A stretch of 64,000 nucleotides of DNA from JAADJA01 sp963840975 (lineage in GTDB: Bacteria; Bacteroidota; Bacteroidia; Bacteroidales; JAADJA01), in the NCBI GenBank assembly GCA_963840975.1, contig CAWJBC010000013.1:1-64000 (forward strand). The letters run 5' to 3'. The notes beneath the pieces were generated by a model. It saw nothing but the letters and a program-made list of their open reading frames with translations. It searched no databases and was not told the origin of the DNA. Below are positions 6,995 to 15,461 of the stretch, piece by piece (position 1 is the first letter of the stretch; the number at the start of each line of letters is the position of its first letter). A program made the translations under genes and the position numbers.

Positions 6995-9793
6995 ATGAAA
7001 ATTAAAATATCTAATTCTTTTTTGAAGCTCGTATTCATCATATACATAGCACTTTTCCTTTCTTCAAATTTTTTACGGGGTCAGGGTAACGATGATTGTT
7101 TAGCATGCCATGAGGATCCTGAATTAACAGCTATACGACAGGGCAAAACAGTCTCTTTGTTTGTGAATAATTCCACTTTGGCAAACTCAGTACATAAAGA
7201 TGTTTTGTGTTCAGGATGTCACCCTGATGCCCTGGTTGATGAATTTCCGCATCCTGAAGTTTTAAATCCTGTAAATTGCGGAAGTTGTCATGATATTGCC
7301 CAACAACAGTTTGATAAGGGAATCCATGGTCAGGCACTTCAATTAAAGGCTTTGTATGCACCTGATTGTAAGGAGTGTCATGGAGCGCACACTATCTTAT
7401 CCTCCGCATCGCCTAAATCGCGGACCTATAAAATGAACATCCCTATCTTATGCGGTAAATGCCACAGGGAAGGCGCTCCGGTTGCAAGAACTTACAATAT
7501 CAGCGAACATAATATTCTCGAAAATTACAGTCAGAGTATTCATGGTGAAGGTTTATTTAAAAGAGGGCTGATTGTCTCGGCTACATGCAACGATTGTCAT
7601 GGAAATCACCTGGTATTGCCCCACACAAGTCCCAATTCCACAATTTCCATCAAAAACATTGCAGGTACCTGTATGAAATGTCACGCTGAAATTGAGAATG
7701 TTCATACAAAAATCATTAAAAAAGAATTATGGGAAAAAGAACCCGGTGCAATACCTGCATGTACTGACTGCCATCTACCTCATAAGGTGAATGTGCAAAG
7801 TATCGTAATGACCATCTCAGACCAGTCATGTTTAAAGTGCCACGAAAAAAGGGATGTTCATAAAACTGTTGATCACACTGTTATTTCGCTAATAGTAAAT
7901 CCTGATGACATTTCTAATTCAGTGCATAAAAACATTCCATGCGTAAAATGTCATTCGGATGTTTCCACACAACTGAAACGCCCTTGTGAAACTGTCGGGA
8001 AAGTTGATTGCTCCAACTGCCATGCTGAAGTTTCAAATGTTTATAATGCCAGCGGGCATGGGAAGGCCTATTTCAGAAAAGAGAAAAATGCGCCTTATTG
8101 TACCGATTGTCACGGAACACACATAATTAAGACAAGATACGACGACACAGCGCCAACCTACAGAAGTTCAATTCCAACACTTTGTGGTGAGTGCCACAGG
8201 GAAAATGGTAAAGCCCTTGAAAATGCAGATTTAAAAGAAACTAATGCTTTTTATGATTATTCATCCAGCGTTCACGGAAGAGGATTGACTGAAAAAGGGT
8301 TATTGCCCAGCGCTGTTTGCACTGATTGCCATTCAACCCATTACATATTGAAGGAGTCGGATGAAAATTCAACTGTCAACCCGAGAAATATCCCTGCAAC
8401 CTGTGCTTCTTGCCACAAGGGTATTTATGATGATTATGTCAGAAGCGACCATTCCATTACACAGGATGACCATATTAAAAAATATCCAACATGTGCTGAT
8501 TGTCATAAAGCTCACGTGATCAGCGAGATTGACCAGGATAAGTTTATGGATGAAGTAACCCACCAGTGTGGGACCTGCCACGAAGATGTCGCTGAAACCT
8601 ATATGGACACATACCATGGAAAAGCATATCAACTGGGGTATCTGAAATCAGCTAAATGCTCCGATTGTCATGGAGCACATAAAATTTATAATGCGAATAA
8701 TCCCAATTCTTCAGTAGGCACTAAAAACATTGTTGAAACCTGTAAAAAATGCCATCCTGACGCCAACCAAAGATTTACAGGGTATTTAACACACGCTACT
8801 CACCATAACAAAACTAAATATCCAATTCTCTATTATACTTTTTGGGGAATGACCTCGCTGCTTGTCGGAGTATTTGGGTTCTTCGGAATTCACTTGTTAC
8901 TGTGGTTACCACGCTCCATTCAGGGGCTGAAGAAACGCAAAAAACACCGCGATTCACCGGGTGAAAAATATTACATTGTCCGTTTTACAAAAAGCCAGCG
9001 AATAACTCACATTTTTGTAATCCTGAGTTTTATTATGTTAGCGCTTACCGGAATGATGCTGAAATTTGCTGGTATGGAGTGGGCAAACCGATTATCCAAA
9101 TTATTGGGCGGCGTTTATGTGGCTGGAAATATTCACCGTTTTGCTGCCGTAATAACTTTTGGATACTTTATTTTTCATATTGTATCAATGATCCGGATGA
9201 AAATAAAACGGCACATACCCATCATGAGTTTTATTTTCGGAAAAAATTCACTCATGTTTAACAAACAGGATTTAATTGATTTTTGGGGTACAATAAAATG
9301 GTTTCTTGGAAGAGGTCCCCGCCCGGAATATGGGCGCTGGACATACTGGGAAAAATTTGATTACATGGCAGTTTTCTGGGGCGTTGCAGTGATTGGTTTT
9401 TCAGGTTTAATTCTTTGGTTCCCCGAATATTTTACCCAGGTTTTCCCCGGCTGGCTGATCAATGTCGCCATGATCATTCATAGTGACGAAGCTCTGCTTG
9501 CGGTTGGATTTATTTTCACCATCCACTTCTTCAACACACACCTCCGACCTGATGCTTTTCCGATGGACACTGTTATTTTCACCGGTACTGTTCCTTTTGA
9601 AGAGTACAAGTACGACAGACCCCGTGAATTTGAAGAACTCAAAAAATCGGGCAGACTGAGGAAAGTTGTTGTAAAGAAAGAACACAAAAGCAAATGGGAA
9701 AGACCCATCAAAATTTTTGGTTATTTTTTCCTTTCGGTGGGCATATCCCTGGTTTTATTGATCATCTATTCTATGCTTTTTGGATACAAATAA
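6995..9793 (+). CDS. 19-haem cytochrome c fused to membrane cytochrome b domain
   Basis: After a signal sequence (to about residue 29) come 19 CXXCH motifs between residues 35 and 587. The region is internally duplicated: NSVHKDVLCSGCH near residue 64 matches NSVHKNIPCVKCH near 303, and IPILCGKCHREGAP matches IPTLCGECHRENGK about 240 residues later. From residue about 610 a membrane part follows, with roughly six hydrophobic segments and histidines typical of a dihaem cytochrome b (SQRITHIFVILSF, AGNIHRFAAVITFGYFIFH, HSDEALLAVGFIFTIHFFNTH), related to formate dehydrogenase/hydrogenase gamma or b561-type subunits. The layout recalls the CbcL-type c/b fusion of Geobacter, a quinol-oxidising inner-membrane protein; here the haem count is much larger. 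A quinol:cytochrome role is inferred. Confidence 0.88.
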   Translation: MKIKISNSFLKLVFIIYIALFLSSNFLRGQGNDDCLACHEDPELTAIRQGKTVSLFVNNSTLANSVHKDVLCSGCHPDALVDEFPHPEVLNPVNCGSCHDIAQQQFDKGIHGQALQLKALYAPDCKECHGAHTILSSASPKSRTYKMNIPILCGKCHREGAPVARTYNISEHNILENYSQSIHGEGLFKRGLIVSATCNDCHGNHLVLPHTSPNSTISIKNIAGTCMKCHAEIENVHTKIIKKELWEKEPGAIPACTDCHLPHKVNVQSIVMTISDQSCLKCHEKRDVHKTVDHTVISLIVNPDDISNSVHKNIPCVKCHSDVSTQLKRPCETVGKVDCSNCHAEVSNVYNASGHGKAYFRKEKNAPYCTDCHGTHIIKTRYDDTAPTYRSSIPTLCGECHRENGKALENADLKETNAFYDYSSSVHGRGLTEKGLLPSAVCTDCHSTHYILKESDENSTVNPRNIPATCASCHKGIYDDYVRSDHSITQDDHIKKYPTCADCHKAHVISEIDQDKFMDEVTHQCGTCHEDVAETYMDTYHGKAYQLGYLKSAKCSDCHGAHKIYNANNPNSSVGTKNIVETCKKCHPDANQRFTGYLTHATHHNKTKYPILYYTFWGMTSLLVGVFGFFGIHLLLWLPRSIQGLKKRKKHRDSPGEKYYIVRFTKSQRITHIFVILSFIMLALTGMMLKFAGMEWANRLSKLLGGVYVAGNIHRFAAVITFGYFIFHIVSMIRMKIKRHIPIMSFIFGKNSLMFNKQDLIDFWGTIKWFLGRGPRPEYGRWTYWEKFDYMAVFWGVAVIGFSGLILWFPEYFTQVFPGWLINVAMIIHSDEALLAVGFIFTIHFFNTHLRPDAFPMDTVIFTGTVPFEEYKYDRPREFEELKKSGRLRKVVVKKEHKSKWERPIKIFGYFFLSVGISLVLLIIYSMLFGYK

Positions 9794-9846
9794 AGTCAGA
9801 AAGTACCGTTTTCGTTATTAAGATTTTCCTAATTCGATTTTAACAA

Positions 9847-9876
9847 TTGCCGGATAATAATGTTATAGTATTTTTG
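9847..9876 (+). promoter_or_regulatory. Bacteroidetes-type promoter
   Basis: TTG at 9847-9849, a 19-bp spacer and TATTTTTG at 9869-9876 match the TTG-N19-TAnnTTTG promoter exactly. Transcription would start near 9883, giving a leader of about 30 bases for the lipoprotein gene at 9915, so that gene can be expressed independently of the 19-haem gene. Confidence 0.65.
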
Positions 9877-9914
9877 CACCATAAAAAAATTCTAAAAATT
9901 TAAAATTAATCGTA

Positions 9915-10634
9915 ATGAATATGCTGAGAACAATTAGATTGCTCGTTTTATTAATTCCTGTGTTTATCCTTTCGTGCCAGAATAGCCAGAATCCATCAAA
10001 TATAGAGGTTCCCGGTCAAAGTGATCAAAAAGCTGTGGTTAAGGAAGTAATACAAACATCATCCTATACCTATTTATTGGTTGAAAAAAACGATCAGGAA
10101 CAATGGATTGCCATTAACAAGCAGGAGATGAAAGAAGGGGCTGTCATTTATTTTGAGGAAGGTCTGAAAATGGAAAACTTTACAAGCCCTGAGCTTCAGC
10201 GCACCTTTGCAAGTGTGTATTTCGTTCAGGAAATCAGTGATCAACCCATCACACACGATATGCCAAAGGGAATGACGGGAACGGAACCACAGAAACCCGT
10301 TCTTAATAAAATGGATATCCGGGTTGAACAGCCCGAAGGAGGTGTTACGATTGGCGAGTTGTATGCAAAACGTGATAGCTACTCAGGCAAAAACGTAAAA
10401 GTAAGGGGTAAAGTTACTAAAGTAAATCTGGCCATTTTAGAACGGAACTGGGTTCATATACAGGATGGAACGGCTGATGGGGAGAATTTCGATCTGACCG
10501 TCACAACAGATAATGTTCCTCAGGTCGGTGATGTAGTTACTTATACAGGAACTTTAACATTGAATAAAGATTTTGGAAGCGGATATTCCTATGAATTACT
10601 TCTCGAAAATGGTATGCCGGTTGAAAATTTATAA
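9915..10634 (+). CDS. OB-fold lipoprotein next to multiheme cytochrome
   Basis: The protein begins with a lipoprotein signal (LLVLLIPVFILSC, lipobox Cys near residue 21). Residues about 40-110 form one beta domain (YTYLLVEKNDQEQWIAI). The C-terminal 100 residues form an OB-fold (VTIGELYAKRDSYSGKNVKV, NWVHIQDGTADGENFDLTV, GDVVTYTGTLTLNKDFGSGY). Similar OB-fold proteins lie beside multiheme cytochrome and nitrite reductase genes in other bacteria, some under the name NrfJ-related. Despite the nucleic-acid-binding style of the fold, the lipid anchor puts it in the cell envelope, so binding of a ligand or metal, or help in cytochrome maturation, is more likely. That part is inference. Confidence 0.75.
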   Translation: MNMLRTIRLLVLLIPVFILSCQNSQNPSNIEVPGQSDQKAVVKEVIQTSSYTYLLVEKNDQEQWIAINKQEMKEGAVIYFEEGLKMENFTSPELQRTFASVYFVQEISDQPITHDMPKGMTGTEPQKPVLNKMDIRVEQPEGGVTIGELYAKRDSYSGKNVKVRGKVTKVNLAILERNWVHIQDGTADGENFDLTVTTDNVPQVGDVVTYTGTLTLNKDFGSGYSYELLLENGMPVENL

Positions 10635-10699
10635 CTATATTATTCAATCAATTCATTTTTTTCATTCAGTGAACCCCTATTGTAAACTCACTAAATGCC

Positions 10700-12199
10700 T
10701 TAATATAAATCTTTATGGCATTCTGAACAAAGATCTTCTTTCCAGGCACCATCGGGATCGTTGGGGTGGACAAACTCAAGGGAACCATTGACAGATGTTA
10801 ATTGCAAAGTATCGGGCACTCCCTGTGCAACGATAGAATGGCATAAATTGCAATCGCGGGAGATAACACGCCCGCCTTTTTCCTGGTGACGGTCGTTATG
10901 ACACCTAAAACAACCGACAAATTCCAGGTGACCGATATTATTTTGATAAGCGCTCCATTTAACTTTCATTTCCGGGAAAACATTTTTCTGAAATTCGTCC
11001 TGAATTCCTTTGATGGCTTTATCAATCAAATCCTTTTTTGTGTTGAAAATATCCTCATAGTTTGATTGATAATAATTGTAAACTTCAGTTTGGATATAAT
11101 TCAATGCACTGTCAGTGGTTGAGAAATTTACGCCAACAACCGTCATCGCCAAAGACTTTATACCGGGAAGCTCTTTAGGGATGTTACCTGCTGTAATGCC
11201 GTTATTGATAAACTCAACAGGAGTATGGTAATCGTGCGAAGGGCGGTTATGGCAGTCCATACAATCCATCACCCTGATTTCGAGTGAATCAATTTGTTGT
11301 TGTGATAATTTTATCGCTTCATCTTCATAGATAAATGTTTCACCGGTTTTATTATTGGTATATCTCACCCAGGGAATATTCTGACGATCAGGTTCCGTAG
11401 CAACATATTCAATTTTTACATCAGGATTGATATGCCAGTGGATACCTTCCTGAAGTCCCAGTGCACTGTAAGCAGGTCCGGTTTTCATCTGAAGGTTGAT
11501 GTCCCATTCGGTATTATTTTCATCCGAAAGGTAATGCCGTTCAACTACCATCTGCCTGGCATAAAATTTCTGGGGCCAGTGACATTCCTCGCATGTTTCG
11601 CGTGCCGGTCGCAAATTACTGATGGGCGTTGGAATGGGTTTTGGATAAGTGCCGAAAGTCACAGCATAAACCTGGTACAAACCAGAAAGTTTGGATCTGA
11701 CATACCAGTCGGCGCCGGTACCCACATGGCACTCCACACAAGCTACGCGGGCATGTGATGAATTCTGATAAGCTACGTATTCCGGTTTCATTACTTCGTG
11801 ACAAAGCGTTCCGCAAAACTTAACCGACTCGGTATAATGAAAGGCTTCATAACTGCCGACTGCCGAAAGCAGTAAAAAGAAAACGGAACCGGCTCCAAAT
11901 ATCATAGTTGCGTTTCTCACCTTTGGATCATTGAAGTCAATTTTGGGCCAAACCCTTTCATAAACAACTTTTTGCCGTTTATCCTTTCTGTATTTGATAA
12001 TCATTCCAATGGGAATGATCAACAATCCGAGTACCAGAAAAGTTGGCAAAACGATCCATAAAAACAATCCAAGATAGGAACTCCCCTGAGCAAATATCAT
12101 AGAAATAGCAAGGAGAAATCCAAACATGAATAAACTGATGATGGAGATGATAGCTCCGATAAACGAAGTGTAGTTATAAAAGGATTGAGGTAATTTCAT
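10700..12199 (-). CDS. NapC/NirT-type heptahaem membrane cytochrome c
   Basis: Two N-terminal hydrophobic segments (about residues 12-65) and a third near residue 100 anchor the protein. The periplasmic part carries CGTLCH (a CX3CH variant) and six CXXCH motifs: CVECH, CEECH, CMDCH, CFRCH, CNLCH, CSECH. The block FCGTLCHEVMKPEYVAYQNS and HARVACVECHVGTG identifies a NapC/NirT/NrfH domain, the family that takes electrons from quinol to periplasmic acceptors. At 499 residues it is much longer than NapC (about 200), the extra length being a haem-bearing C-terminal extension. It is last in the minus-strand group 12.3-13.9 kb, 81 bases after the cytochrome b gene, and is a candidate second quinol outlet of the multiheme region. 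Confidence 0.85.
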   Translation of the reverse strand: MKLPQSFYNYTSFIGAIISIISLFMFGFLLAISMIFAQGSSYLGLFLWIVLPTFLVLGLLIIPIGMIIKYRKDKRQKVVYERVWPKIDFNDPKVRNATMIFGAGSVFFLLLSAVGSYEAFHYTESVKFCGTLCHEVMKPEYVAYQNSSHARVACVECHVGTGADWYVRSKLSGLYQVYAVTFGTYPKPIPTPISNLRPARETCEECHWPQKFYARQMVVERHYLSDENNTEWDINLQMKTGPAYSALGLQEGIHWHINPDVKIEYVATEPDRQNIPWVRYTNNKTGETFIYEDEAIKLSQQQIDSLEIRVMDCMDCHNRPSHDYHTPVEFINNGITAGNIPKELPGIKSLAMTVVGVNFSTTDSALNYIQTEVYNYYQSNYEDIFNTKKDLIDKAIKGIQDEFQKNVFPEMKVKWSAYQNNIGHLEFVGCFRCHNDRHQEKGGRVISRDCNLCHSIVAQGVPDTLQLTSVNGSLEFVHPNDPDGAWKEDLCSECHKDLY

Positions 12200-12280
12200 A
12201 AGGCTTGTTATTTTATATTAAAAAGTAAAAATAAATAAATTTTCCCTCTATCCAGTCAATCGCATGACGACCTTAATTAT

Positions 12281-12889
12281 TTAATGCCACCCGGTGAACA
12301 TGCTTTTGAAATTACTGAACGCAGTTCTTCCAATGGTGCAGAAATATATATGGATTACCAGAAATACCGAAAGTACAAAACCCGAAATGATATGAAAGAG
12401 ATCTGTCAAATGAATACCACTTACGCCAAAGACTTTAGAGACAATAGTCTCCGGAAACAATAATCCTAATCCTGTAATGATCATTATAGGCATAAAGGCA
12501 TACATTGCAAACAAATAACTTACTTTCTGCAGGGGATTAAATTTCCTTGTTGCAGATAATGGGAACGGAGCGGATTCATGTTTAAAAATCCCAAATGTAT
12601 AATACATGAATTGCTTCTGAAGCCGGTCAACAATACCTTTGAGCTTAAGATTATAAAATTTTCCATTAGCCGTAACCAGATTCCCAATCACAAATATGAA
12701 ATACGCAATAGTCACAATTATCCCGGCAATATTGTGAATAGAAACCGCCAAATCGAAACGAATGAGTGGATAATCGGGGTTTGAATACTGCATGCTCAAT
12801 CCGGTCACAATTAACAACAGAAACATCAATGCGTTTGTCCAGTGCCAAATCCGGATCCAAACCGGATAAAAATAAAGTTTCTCAGCCAT
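12281..12889 (-). CDS. Cytochrome b561/hydrogenase-type membrane cytochrome b
   Basis: This 202-residue protein has four hydrophobic segments with histidines in the right places for two b haems: WIRIWHWTNALMFLLLIVTG in helix 1, VSIHNIAGIIVTIAYFIF in helix 2, and LTDLFHIISGFVLSVFLVIH near the end. This is the Ni,Fe-hydrogenase/thiosulfate reductase cytochrome b subunit family (b561-like). Its start codon lies one base after the stop of the heptahaem cytochrome at 12891-13868, so the two are translationally linked and probably form a complex that passes quinol electrons to the periplasmic haems. Confidence 0.83.
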   Translation of the reverse strand: MAEKLYFYPVWIRIWHWTNALMFLLLIVTGLSMQYSNPDYPLIRFDLAVSIHNIAGIIVTIAYFIFVIGNLVTANGKFYNLKLKGIVDRLQKQFMYYTFGIFKHESAPFPLSATRKFNPLQKVSYLFAMYAFMPIMIITGLGLLFPETIVSKVFGVSGIHLTDLFHIISGFVLSVFLVIHIYFCTIGRTAFSNFKSMFTGWH

Positions 12890-12890
12890 T

Positions 12891-13868
12891 TTACTTTTTT
12901 ATTATTCTTAATACTCCATGAAAAACAACTCCAGCAAAAACCAACCCGAATATTACTATACTAACCACATTGAGGTAATAGTTTCTGTTTGCCCCAATAA
13001 TGTAAGATTCGCTTAAAACCGAAGCATTAAAAAATCCAAGTTTATTTCGTCTTTCTTTAATTTGAAATTTAAAGAGTGAAGCCATCAACAGGGAATTCTG
13101 AGAATGGCATTCCACACATTGCTTTACCGCTTTGTCCTTAGTTTGAATATTATGTGAAACGAGTATTGAATCGTTCCTTTCGGCATGACATTCGATACAG
13201 CGTACATTTGCAAAATGCAATGCCTGATTGGGAAGCCATTCATGCTTTTCAAGTACATTTGGATTCACATTGTTGCTAATCAACTGATATTTATTGATAT
13301 CAGCATGGCAACTCAGGCAAATATTATTGTCGTAAATAATGGTTTGCTTAATATCGGTGCTATTCCGGGCATTTATTTTATAGGAGTGCGGGTTATGACA
13401 CATCCAGCATGTGAAGTCCTCACTATGTTTAGTGGAATGTACACTTTTCAAAAATTCTTCATCAATGCTTTCAAAATGATAGTCAGCATAAGTATCATCT
13501 CCACCATGACAGTCGAGGCAGGTTGCTTTTACCTCCATTCGCAGCGAACCATCATGGGGAAAATTCCGGTAATCCATCGAATGACAATCCGTACAACTAA
13601 AATTCCAATGGTTCGATTGATAAAATTCTGCTGAATCAACAATGAAATAAGGATTCATTCTCTCTTTTATGTCGTGACCCATCCCTTCATTCAGGTAATA
13701 GTACGTCCGGTGTCCGTGACATTTAAGGCATTGCTGATTATCCTCAGCATAAACATACTCTCTCTCTGTAGTTTCCTCCTGCGATATGGTATTTTGCACA
13801 CCAGTAAAAAAAAAGCTGATGGTGAGCAAAGCAAATCCCGTTTTGGATAATATATTCGTCATAATCAA
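12891..13868 (-). CDS. Heptahaem cytochrome c with C-terminal membrane anchor
   Basis: A signal segment (about residues 8-28) is followed by seven haem motifs: CLKCH, CTDCH, CLDCH, CWMCH, CLSCH, CIECH and CVECH. A single hydrophobic helix near residues 298-320 (VVSIVIFGLVFAGVVFHGVL) anchors the C-terminus in the inner membrane. Two start codons are possible, at 13868 and at 13862 (MTNILSK); the second gives the more usual signal peptide. It precedes the small cytochrome b gene by one base, which suggests a b/c quinol-oxidising pair like those of sulfate- and metal-reducing bacteria. I do not recognise a named subunit. Confidence 0.82.
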   Translation of the reverse strand: MIMTNILSKTGFALLTISFFFTGVQNTISQEETTEREYVYAEDNQQCLKCHGHRTYYYLNEGMGHDIKERMNPYFIVDSAEFYQSNHWNFSCTDCHSMDYRNFPHDGSLRMEVKATCLDCHGGDDTYADYHFESIDEEFLKSVHSTKHSEDFTCWMCHNPHSYKINARNSTDIKQTIIYDNNICLSCHADINKYQLISNNVNPNVLEKHEWLPNQALHFANVRCIECHAERNDSILVSHNIQTKDKAVKQCVECHSQNSLLMASLFKFQIKERRNKLGFFNASVLSESYIIGANRNYYLNVVSIVIFGLVFAGVVFHGVLRIIKK

Positions 13869-14052
13869 TTTATTTATAAACCCAGATCTAAAATCAGGTC
13901 ATAGTTACTATTTATAACAATCCTGATTATTTTAAAATAATTCCCTGTTATCAAGGAAAACTGAAGATACTTAAATCAGCAGAGCCATCATAAGGAATAG
14001 TTGCTCAATACGATTGCTATCAGCTAACAATCCTCCTGCAGATACCGGACGA

Positions 14053-14949
14053 TTAAAATCCCCACAAGCGGGTCATGGTGAATCCAAACATCCAGTCGCT
14101 GATATAACGATAATCAAACTGGTTGTACATATAATTATCCTGCTGAATCATTCCGTTTGAAGTTGAGATGAATATCTGGAACACGTGGGTTCCGGTAGAT
14201 AATTCATAGCCCAGCCCTACGCTTGGTTTGGGCGGGTTAACAAATTCATTTTGTTCGCTTATTCCTTTTATTTGTAAGGGTCCGTCAAACTGGAACAAAA
14301 CAGATGACTGCGGCGAAAACTTCACTCTTCCGCTTATGCCCAACCCTATTTTGTCGTGATCCATGCCTGCTGCAACCTTGTTATAATGGGTAAAACTTGC
14401 AGTACCCTGCAACGAAAACCAATCATTAAACTTCCTGCCAATGATTACCTGTCCGAAATAAGATAACCTGTTGGAAAAATTATAAGCTGAATCTTCGCCG
14501 GTAGTCCCTTCGAATGAAGTTTTAGCTCTGCCATCAATTGCCATATTTCCATACAAAGTAACAGCAATCGGAATGGTATTTTTGCGGGTTTGCTCCAATA
14601 TATTGTATTTAACCTGGAAGTCGCTGTACATCTTATTTCGGGTAAGACCGTAACCCACCATAAGATTATCCAAAATGCTGTAATTAAACCCAATCCTGAT
14701 GTTTGCGCTTGCATAAATTCCATAAATGTCCTTGATCCCGTTTTCAACGGTACCAAACCTGTGCTGAATCAGCATCTCCAGAGTTTTAGCAGTGGGGATA
14801 ACAGAAGTCTGATTATCAATCAACATTCCGCTTTCGAAAGGTGCAAATACAGGAACATCCTTTTCTTTTTTAGCGGTGATGGTATCCTGTGAGTGAGAGT
14901 AACTCCAACTAACAAGTAAAACGATAATGCTTAATATATACTTTTTCAT
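14053..14949 (-). CDS. DUF5777 family outer-membrane beta-barrel
   Basis: After a signal peptide (MKKYILSIIVLLVSWSYSHS) the protein carries the DUF5777 pattern: FESGMLIDNQTSVIPTAKTL, then MLIQHRFGTVENG, DIYGIYASANIRIGFNY and VGYGLTRNKM, then barrel strands to the C-terminal DWMFGFTMTRLWGF ending in phenylalanine. DUF5777 barrels are frequent in Bacteroidetes and often sit beside small c-type cytochrome lipoproteins, as here (14975-15373, 25 bases upstream). I infer an outer-membrane channel or scaffold working with the neighbouring cytochromes; direct evidence for the family's function is not known to me. Confidence 0.82.
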   Translation of the reverse strand: MKKYILSIIVLLVSWSYSHSQDTITAKKEKDVPVFAPFESGMLIDNQTSVIPTAKTLEMLIQHRFGTVENGIKDIYGIYASANIRIGFNYSILDNLMVGYGLTRNKMYSDFQVKYNILEQTRKNTIPIAVTLYGNMAIDGRAKTSFEGTTGEDSAYNFSNRLSYFGQVIIGRKFNDWFSLQGTASFTHYNKVAAGMDHDKIGLGISGRVKFSPQSSVLFQFDGPLQIKGISEQNEFVNPPKPSVGLGYELSTGTHVFQIFISTSNGMIQQDNYMYNQFDYRYISDWMFGFTMTRLWGF

Positions 14950-14974
14950 TTTTTTATTTTTTTACCGGTTAATA

Positions 14975-15373
14975 TTAATTGTCTAATGCGCCCTGGTATA
15001 TCCACTTTGCTATTGAATCAGCTTCAGCTAATGAGGAATACTTGCTGTTGTGCGACCCTGTGGAAGGGTGTGGGTAAGTATAGATGATGCTGCTTGCCGG
15101 ATCGAGCGGTGTGACAAGGTTATTATTGATGATACTGTTGTAGGCATTATTTGGCTTCAGGTCGAACTGAAAGGAACCATTGTGACAAGCTACACAATTG
15201 TCGTTAGAAAAAATAGGTGCAATTTCTGCTGCAAAACTTATGATGCTCACAGTTGTATCATTCGGATCGGGTGGCTTGGGACCTGCGATTTCAATAAATT
15301 CATATTCGCAGGATGCAAGCAACAGGGTAAAAACAAAAATTACCGGGATGTAAAATAAATGTCGTGTTCTCAT
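14975..15373 (-). CDS. Monohaem c-type cytochrome lipoprotein
   Basis: The start at 15373 gives MRTRHLFYIPVIFVFTLLLA followed by the lipobox SC, so the 132-residue protein is lipid-anchored; a longer frame from 15409 only adds a charged leader. The single haem motif is in IFSNDNCVACHNGSFQFDL, and the end reads EADSIAKWIYQGALDN, the usual shape of a small Bacteroidetes monohaem domain. It directly precedes the DUF5777 barrel, a pairing seen repeatedly in this phylum. It may hand electrons to or across the outer membrane together with the hexahaem lipoprotein upstream (inference). Confidence 0.82.
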   Translation of the reverse strand: MRTRHLFYIPVIFVFTLLLASCEYEFIEIAGPKPPDPNDTTVSIISFAAEIAPIFSNDNCVACHNGSFQFDLKPNNAYNSIINNNLVTPLDPASSIIYTYPHPSTGSHNSKYSSLAEADSIAKWIYQGALDN

Positions 15374-15408
15374 TGTTGTTTTTTTAAATTTTGGTACGAA
15401 AATAATCA

Positions 15409-15443
15409 AAAAAAAGGCTTCGATATTACTGAAGCCTTTTTTT
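15409..15443 (-). terminator. Rho-independent terminator
   Basis: A perfect 7-bp stem AGGCTTC/GAAGCCT with a 9-base loop is flanked by a T run on either strand. It lies 19 bases after the hexahaem lipoprotein gene and before the monohaem gene, so these two cytochrome genes are at least partly separate transcripts. Confidence 0.78.
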
Positions 15444-15461
15444 ATGGATTTTTTAGTTATT

